In this document: positions 6,062-8,013 of the stretch, in pieces | Layout of the letters: each line of letters opens with the position of its first letter | How positions within the stretch are numbered: the first letter of the stretch is position 1 | NCBI GenBank assembly: GCA_946538475.1 | Contig: CAMNGN010000085.1 | Coordinates: forward strand, 1 to 8,013 | Reading direction: 5' to 3' | DNA from: an uncultured Blautia sp. | Lineage (GTDB): Bacteria; Bacillota; Clostridia; Lachnospirales; Lachnospiraceae | Length of the DNA: 8,013 nucleotides | The notes under the pieces: model-generated | Seen by the model: only the letters and a program-made list of their open reading frames with translations | Told to the model about the DNA's origin: nothing | Databases searched by the model: none | Translations under genes and position numbers: made by a program

Positions 6062-6067
6062 AGGAGG
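6062..6067 (+). promoter_or_regulatory. Ribosome binding site fixing the groES start
   Basis: AGGAGG lies 8 nt before the ATG at 6076. The reading frame is open upstream to a GTG at 6028, but that would begin inside the CIRCE operator, has no ribosome site and would add 16 residues not found in GroES. The ATG at 6076 is therefore the start. Confidence 0.92.
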
Positions 6068-6075
6068 AAAATAAA

Positions 6076-6360
6076 ATGAAGTTAGTACCGTTAGGTGATC
6101 GTGTCGTTTTAAAACAGATTGAAGCAGAAGAAACCACCAAATCAGGAATCGTTCTTCCGGGACAGGCAAAGGAAAAACCACAGCAGGCCGAAGTAGTCGC
6201 AGTAGGCCCCGGCGGAATGGTTGACGGAAAAGAAGTTAAGATGGAAGTTTCCGTCGGTGATAAAGTCATCTACTCCAAATATGCAGGAACAGAAGTAAAG
6301 GCCGACAAAGAAGAGTACATCATCGTACGCCAAAGTGATATTCTCGCAATCATACAGTAA
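6076..6360 (+). CDS. groES: Co-chaperonin GroES (Hsp10)
   Basis: GroES forms the seven-subunit lid that caps GroEL and encloses substrate for folding in the cytoplasm. The 94 residues are the usual bacterial length. Seen: the N-terminal strand MKLVPLGDRVVLKQIEAEE; the mobile loop TTKSGIVLPGQAKEKPQ (about 20-36), which carries the GIVLP segment that docks on GroEL; EVVAVGPGG (39-47); and the closing strands VGDKVIYSKYAGTEVK and EEYIIVRQSDILAII. It is the first gene of the groESL operon, under the promoter and CIRCE just upstream. groEL begins 29 nt after its stop. Nothing is unusual in the sequence. Confidence 0.98.
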   Translation: MKLVPLGDRVVLKQIEAEETTKSGIVLPGQAKEKPQQAEVVAVGPGGMVDGKEVKMEVSVGDKVIYSKYAGTEVKADKEEYIIVRQSDILAIIQ

Positions 6361-6389
6361 ATAGAAGAGATCAGGAGGAACGATAAATC

Positions 6390-8012
6390 ATGGCAAAAGA
6401 AATCAAATTCGGTGCAGAAGCAAGAACAGCTCTCGAGAGCGGTGTAAATCAGCTTGCAGATACAGTCAGAGTAACACTTGGACCTAAGGGCCGTAACGTA
6501 GTTCTTGAAAAATCCTACGGCGCTCCGCTCATCACAAACGACGGTGTTACCATCGCAAAAGAGATCGAGCTGAAAGACGGCTTCGAAAACATGGGCGCAC
6601 AGCTGATCAAAGAAGTTGCTTCCAAGACAAACGATGTTGCCGGCGACGGAACCACAACAGCTACCGTACTTGCACAGGCAATGGTTCACGAAGGAATGAA
6701 GAACCTGGCAGCAGGCGCTAACCCGATCATCCTTCGTAAAGGTATGAAGAAAGCTACCGAGAAGGCAGTCGAAGCCATCAAGAACATGAGCCAGAAAGTC
6801 AACGGCAAGAAGCAGATCGCAAACGTAGCTGCTATCTCCGCAGGAGACGAGGAGGTTGGACAGCTTGTTGCAGACGCTATGGAAAAAGTTTCCAATGATG
6901 GCGTTATCACCGTAGAAGAATCCAAGACCATGCACACAGAGCTTGACCTTGTCGAAGGTATGCAGTTCGACAGAGGATATATCTCCGCATACATGGCTAC
7001 CGATATGGAGAAGATGGAAGCGGTTCTCGACGATCCGTACATCCTGATCACCGACAAGAAGATAAGCAACATCCAGGAAGTTCTTCCGCTCCTTGAGCAG
7101 ATCGTTCAGGCAGGTGCTAAGCTCCTCATCATCGCTGAGGATGTCGAAGGCGAAGCTCTTACCACACTGATCGTCAACAAACTGAGAGGAACATTCCAGG
7201 TAGTAGCTGTCAAGGCTCCGGGCTATGGCGACAGAAGAAAAGAAATGCTGCAGGATATCGCTATCCTGACAGGCGGCCAGGTAATCTCCGACGAACTGGG
7301 TCTCGATCTGAAAGAAGCTACCATGGCACAGCTCGGACGCTGCAAATCTGTCAAGGTTGGCAAAGAAAATACCGTTATCGTTGACGGCCTCGGTGCAAAA
7401 GAAGCCATCAGCAACAGAATCGCACAGATCCGTAAGCAGATTGAAGAGACCAAATCCGACTTTGACCGTGAGAAACTTCAGGAAAGACTTGCCAAACTGG
7501 CAGGCGGCGTAGCAGTTATCCGTGTAGGTGCAGCTACCGAGACCGAGATGAAAGAAGCTAAGCTTCGTATGGAAGACGCTCTGGCTGCTACACGTGCGGC
7601 AGTTGAAGAAGGAATCATCGCAGGCGGCGGTTCCGCATACATCCACGCAGCCAAGGAAGTTGCCAAACTGGCAGCAGACCTTGAAGGCGACGAGAAGACC
7701 GGTGCAAACATCATCCTTAAAGCTCTCGAAGCTCCTCTGTACCACATTGCCGAGAATGCAGGCCTCGAAGGCTCCGTTATCGTCAACAAGGTAAAAGAGT
7801 CCGAGGTAGGCGTAGGCTTTGACGCTCTGGCAGAAGAGTATGTCGATATGGTCAGCAGCGGCATCCTGGATCCCGCAAAGGTTACCAGAAGTGCTCTGCA
7901 GAACGCTACCAGCGTAGCTTCCACACTGCTCACCACCGAGTCTGTCGTTTCCAACATCAAAGAAGATGTACCTCCGATGCCGGCAGGAAACCCGGGCATG
8001 GGAATGATGTAA
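6390..8012 (+). CDS. groEL: Chaperonin GroEL (Hsp60)
   Basis: GroEL is the ATP-driven double-ring folding chaperone; in Firmicutes it also feeds back on HrcA. The 540 residues are complete, from MAKEIKFGAEAR to a Gly/Met-rich tail (GNPGMGMM). Seen: the equatorial nucleotide site with TLGPKGRNV (29-37), TNDGVTIAKEI (49-59) and GDGTTTATVL (85-94, D86 equivalent to D87 of E. coli); the apical domain at about 190-375, including YISAYMATD (197-205) and the substrate-facing helices; the intermediate domain with RMEDALAATR, whose D396 corresponds to the ATP-hydrolysing D398; and the chaperonin signature AAVEEGIIAGGG (403-414). AGGAGG at 6373-6378 precedes the ATG by 11 nt. Codon choice is strongly biased, as expected for a highly expressed gene. 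No terminator is visible because the window ends one base after the stop. Confidence 0.99.
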   Translation: MAKEIKFGAEARTALESGVNQLADTVRVTLGPKGRNVVLEKSYGAPLITNDGVTIAKEIELKDGFENMGAQLIKEVASKTNDVAGDGTTTATVLAQAMVHEGMKNLAAGANPIILRKGMKKATEKAVEAIKNMSQKVNGKKQIANVAAISAGDEEVGQLVADAMEKVSNDGVITVEESKTMHTELDLVEGMQFDRGYISAYMATDMEKMEAVLDDPYILITDKKISNIQEVLPLLEQIVQAGAKLLIIAEDVEGEALTTLIVNKLRGTFQVVAVKAPGYGDRRKEMLQDIAILTGGQVISDELGLDLKEATMAQLGRCKSVKVGKENTVIVDGLGAKEAISNRIAQIRKQIEETKSDFDREKLQERLAKLAGGVAVIRVGAATETEMKEAKLRMEDALAATRAAVEEGIIAGGGSAYIHAAKEVAKLAADLEGDEKTGANIILKALEAPLYHIAENAGLEGSVIVNKVKESEVGVGFDALAEEYVDMVSSGILDPAKVTRSALQNATSVASTLLTTESVVSNIKEDVPPMPAGNPGMGMM

Positions 8013-8013
8013 T

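Noticed and set aside
6028..6075. Upstream GTG start extending GroES by 16 residues
   Set aside because: It starts inside the CIRCE operator with no ribosome site; the ATG at 6076 has AGGAGG and gives the standard GroES N terminus.
6270..7745. A 491-codon open frame on the - strand across groEL
   Set aside because: This is the familiar antisense shadow of a strongly codon-biased chaperone gene; the translation is Cys/Phe-rich without recognisable motifs.

Overview
The window carries six complete protein genes, all on the + strand, from what looks like a gut-type clostridium of the family Lachnospiraceae. That placement rests on the low-GC Gram-positive regulators CodY and a CIRCE operator, strong AGGAGG ribosome sites, genes of moderate GC with AT-rich spacers, and Firmicutes-like protein sequences. 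It is a judgement from recall, not a database result.

Layout: (1) 27-2465, a Mg-chelatase-like AAA+ ATPase (ComM/YifB family) followed 24 nt later by dprA. Both belong to the machinery that handles incoming single-stranded DNA. (2) 2516-4573, topA (DNA topoisomerase I with three Cys4 zinc ribbons), 50 nt after dprA and probably in the same operon. (3) 4574-4969, a spacer holding a 98-bp near-palindrome directly after topA, an AT-rich stretch with a good CodY-box match and candidate promoters, and two tandem related hairpins. (4) 4970-5752, codY, the global nutrient-responsive repressor. (5) 5753-6075, a second long palindrome directly after codY, an A-rich stretch, then the groESL promoter and a CIRCE operator. 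(6) 6076-8012, groES and groEL, ending with the groEL stop one base before the window ends.

The genes themselves are ordinary housekeeping genes with intact motifs. The interest lies between them. The two long palindromes (4581-4678 and 5758-5870) have the same design: two perfectly matching inverted arms (33 and 40 bp) around a 32-33 nt centre. Every arm carries the same 12-base core CACGGGGACGGT, flanked by a six-base tag and its reverse complement. The tag differs between the two elements but stays self-complementary in each. This is the architecture of paired REP elements (REPINs), and both copies sit within 8 nt of a stop codon, where they may also act as terminators. The spacer before codY has a second, unrelated hairpin repeat: two units at a 30-nt period whose stems differ by compensatory changes.

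Regulation visible in sequence: a probable CodY autoregulatory site upstream of codY, and HrcA control of groESL through CIRCE. Relative to the Bacillus order as I recall it (dprA-topA-trmFO-codV-clpQ-clpY-codY), topA and codY are direct neighbours here and the four genes between them are missing.
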